Origin: an uncultured Chloroflexota bacterium
GTDB taxonomy: Bacteria; Chloroflexota; Dehalococcoidia; UBA2979
Reading direction: 5' to 3'
DNA length: 6,822 nucleotides
NCBI GenBank assembly: GCA_902827055.1
Contig: CADEHD010000115.1
Span: 1-6,822 of the forward strand
The translations under genes were made by a program, and so were the position numbers. This document shows positions 6,184 to 6,822 of this stretch, one piece after another (position 1 is the first letter of the stretch; every line of letters starts with the position of its first letter). A model generated the notes under the pieces. The model saw only the letters and a list, made by a program, of their open reading frames with translations. It ran no database searches and had not been told where the DNA came from.

Positions 6184-6198
6184 GCGGCGGGGCGCCGC
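6184..6198 (+). repeat. GC hairpin directly before the likely tsaB start
   Basis: GCGGCG (6184-6189) and CGCCGC (6193-6198) are reverse complements with loop GGG, ending at the base before the GTG at 6199. In mRNA it could hide the start region of that GTG. In sequence this GC-rich, chance is a fair explanation. Confidence 0.3.
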
Positions 6199-6822
6199 GT
6201 GCTGACGCTCGTCCTCGACACGGCGTCGACCACCGGCACGGTCGGGCTGGTCGATGGCGACCAGGTGCTCGTCGAGCGCCGCTGGCAGCTCCTCGGCACC
6301 TACTCGCTCGAGCTGCTCACCAACATCGAGGCCGCGCTCGCCGAGGCAGGGCGGGCGCGTGACCAGATCGAGGCGATCGTCGTCGATGTCGGACCGGGCG
6401 GGTATGGCAGCCTGCGCGCCGGCGTCGCGACCGCACAGGGGCTGGCGCTCGGCCTCGGTGTACCGCTCGCCGGGGTTGCCAGGCTCGAGCTGGACGCCGT
6501 CGGGCACTTCGATGCCGGACGGCCGGTCGTCGCCGTCCACGATGCCGGCAGCTCCGGGATGGCGTGGGCCGCGTACGCCGAGGGCGCCTGGCCTCAGGGT
6601 CCGCCCGCCGAGCTGCAGCCGCCGCAGCTCGGGCCGCTCCAGGAGTGCGTGGGGGCCGCGACGCCCGGCGCCGTCTGGTGCGGTGAACTCACCGAGGCTC
6701 TGCGCGCAGCGCTTGAGGGCGCGGGCGTCCGCTGGACCGAGTACCCGTCACCCGCGAACATGCCCAGTCCGTTGGCTATTTCGCGCCTCCCGCGCGCGCA
6801 TGACGCGTTGCGCCACCCCGCG
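6199..6822 (+). CDS. tsaB: tRNA t6A biosynthesis protein TsaB (partial, runs off the right edge)
   Basis: 208 codons are open to the window end without a stop. TsaB is the ASKHA-fold partner that dimerises with TsaD and recruits TsaE in t6A synthesis; it is itself non-catalytic. The N-terminus LTLVLDTASTTGTVGLV (2-18) is the typical first strand pair, followed by a YSLELLTNIEAALAEAG helix (35-51) and IEAIVVDVGPG (57-67). The normally conserved GPGS(F/Y)TGLR is GPGGYGSLR here (65-73), then AGVATAQGLALGLGVPLAGV matches the family again. GTG at 6199 begins right at the conserved strand; an in-frame GTG at 6163, abutting the tsaE stop, would add 12 residues rich in Ala and Arg. No clear Shine-Dalgarno supports either. 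It is in the same frame as tsaE. Position after tsaE supports the assignment despite the divergent loop. Confidence 0.85.
   Translation, partial: MLTLVLDTASTTGTVGLVDGDQVLVERRWQLLGTYSLELLTNIEAALAEAGRARDQIEAIVVDVGPGGYGSLRAGVATAQGLALGLGVPLAGVARLELDAVGHFDAGRPVVAVHDAGSSGMAWAAYAEGAWPQGPPAELQPPQLGPLQECVGAATPGAVWCGELTEALRAALEGAGVRWTEYPSPANMPSPLAISRLPRAHDALRHPA

Noticed and set aside
1..6822. tRNA or rRNA genes, CRISPR arrays, insertion sequences and attachment sites.
   Set aside because: No tRNA-like cloverleaf, regular direct repeats, transposase motifs or paired terminal repeats were seen by eye. All stretches over 300 bases are covered by genes.

Overview
This is a high-GC bacterial chromosome segment with one partial and six complete protein genes plus a partial gene at the right edge, and almost no non-coding DNA. 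There are no RNA genes, CRISPR arrays, insertion sequences or phage genes. The GyrA is of the 'NSAFKK...GEVMGKFHPHGD' type with a short N-terminus and no acidic tail. It looks more like Chloroflexota or another deep high-GC lineage than like actinomycete GyrA ('HAKSAR...GNYHPHGD'). That assignment rests on memory of the families, not on a search, and is only moderately sure.

Left end (1-763, + strand): the tail of a class I glutamine amidotransferase-like gamma-glutamyl hydrolase (peptidase C26/PuuD type) overlaps by ATGA with a gamma-glutamylcyclotransferase. The cyclotransferase is strikingly similar to the animal enzyme, including the catalytic Glu. The pair suggests a small gamma-glutamyl catabolic operon.

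Middle (804-2000, - strand): a rifamycin ADP-ribosyltransferase (Arr) lies downstream of, and co-directional with, an endonuclease/exonuclease/phosphatase (EEP) family protein. The 141-base gap between them carries two strong inverted repeats. The EEP gene has no well-placed Shine-Dalgarno, but a TATCCT hexamer lies exactly where a leaderless promoter would need it. The arr gene converges on the cyclotransferase gene over 40 bases that hold a GCGCGC inverted repeat.

Right part (2153-6822, + strand): a tight cluster gyrA - thiL - tsaE - tsaB, starting from a divergent intergenic region of 152 bases. GyrA (813 aa) supplies the breakage-reunion subunit of DNA gyrase, ThiL makes thiamine diphosphate, and TsaE and TsaB belong to the machinery that makes t6A at position 37 of ANN-decoding tRNAs. 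Gaps are 18 bases (gyrA-thiL), a 4-base GTGA overlap (thiL-tsaE), and a tsaE-tsaB junction where both genes share one frame separated by a single TGA. gyrA is not next to gyrB here.

No clearly new system is visible. The points most worth checking are the natural proline in the quinolone-resistance region of GyrA next to a rifamycin-inactivating gene, the animal-like cyclotransferase paired with a C26 hydrolase, the probable leaderless EEP gene, and the tsaE/tsaB junction with its divergent TsaB signature.
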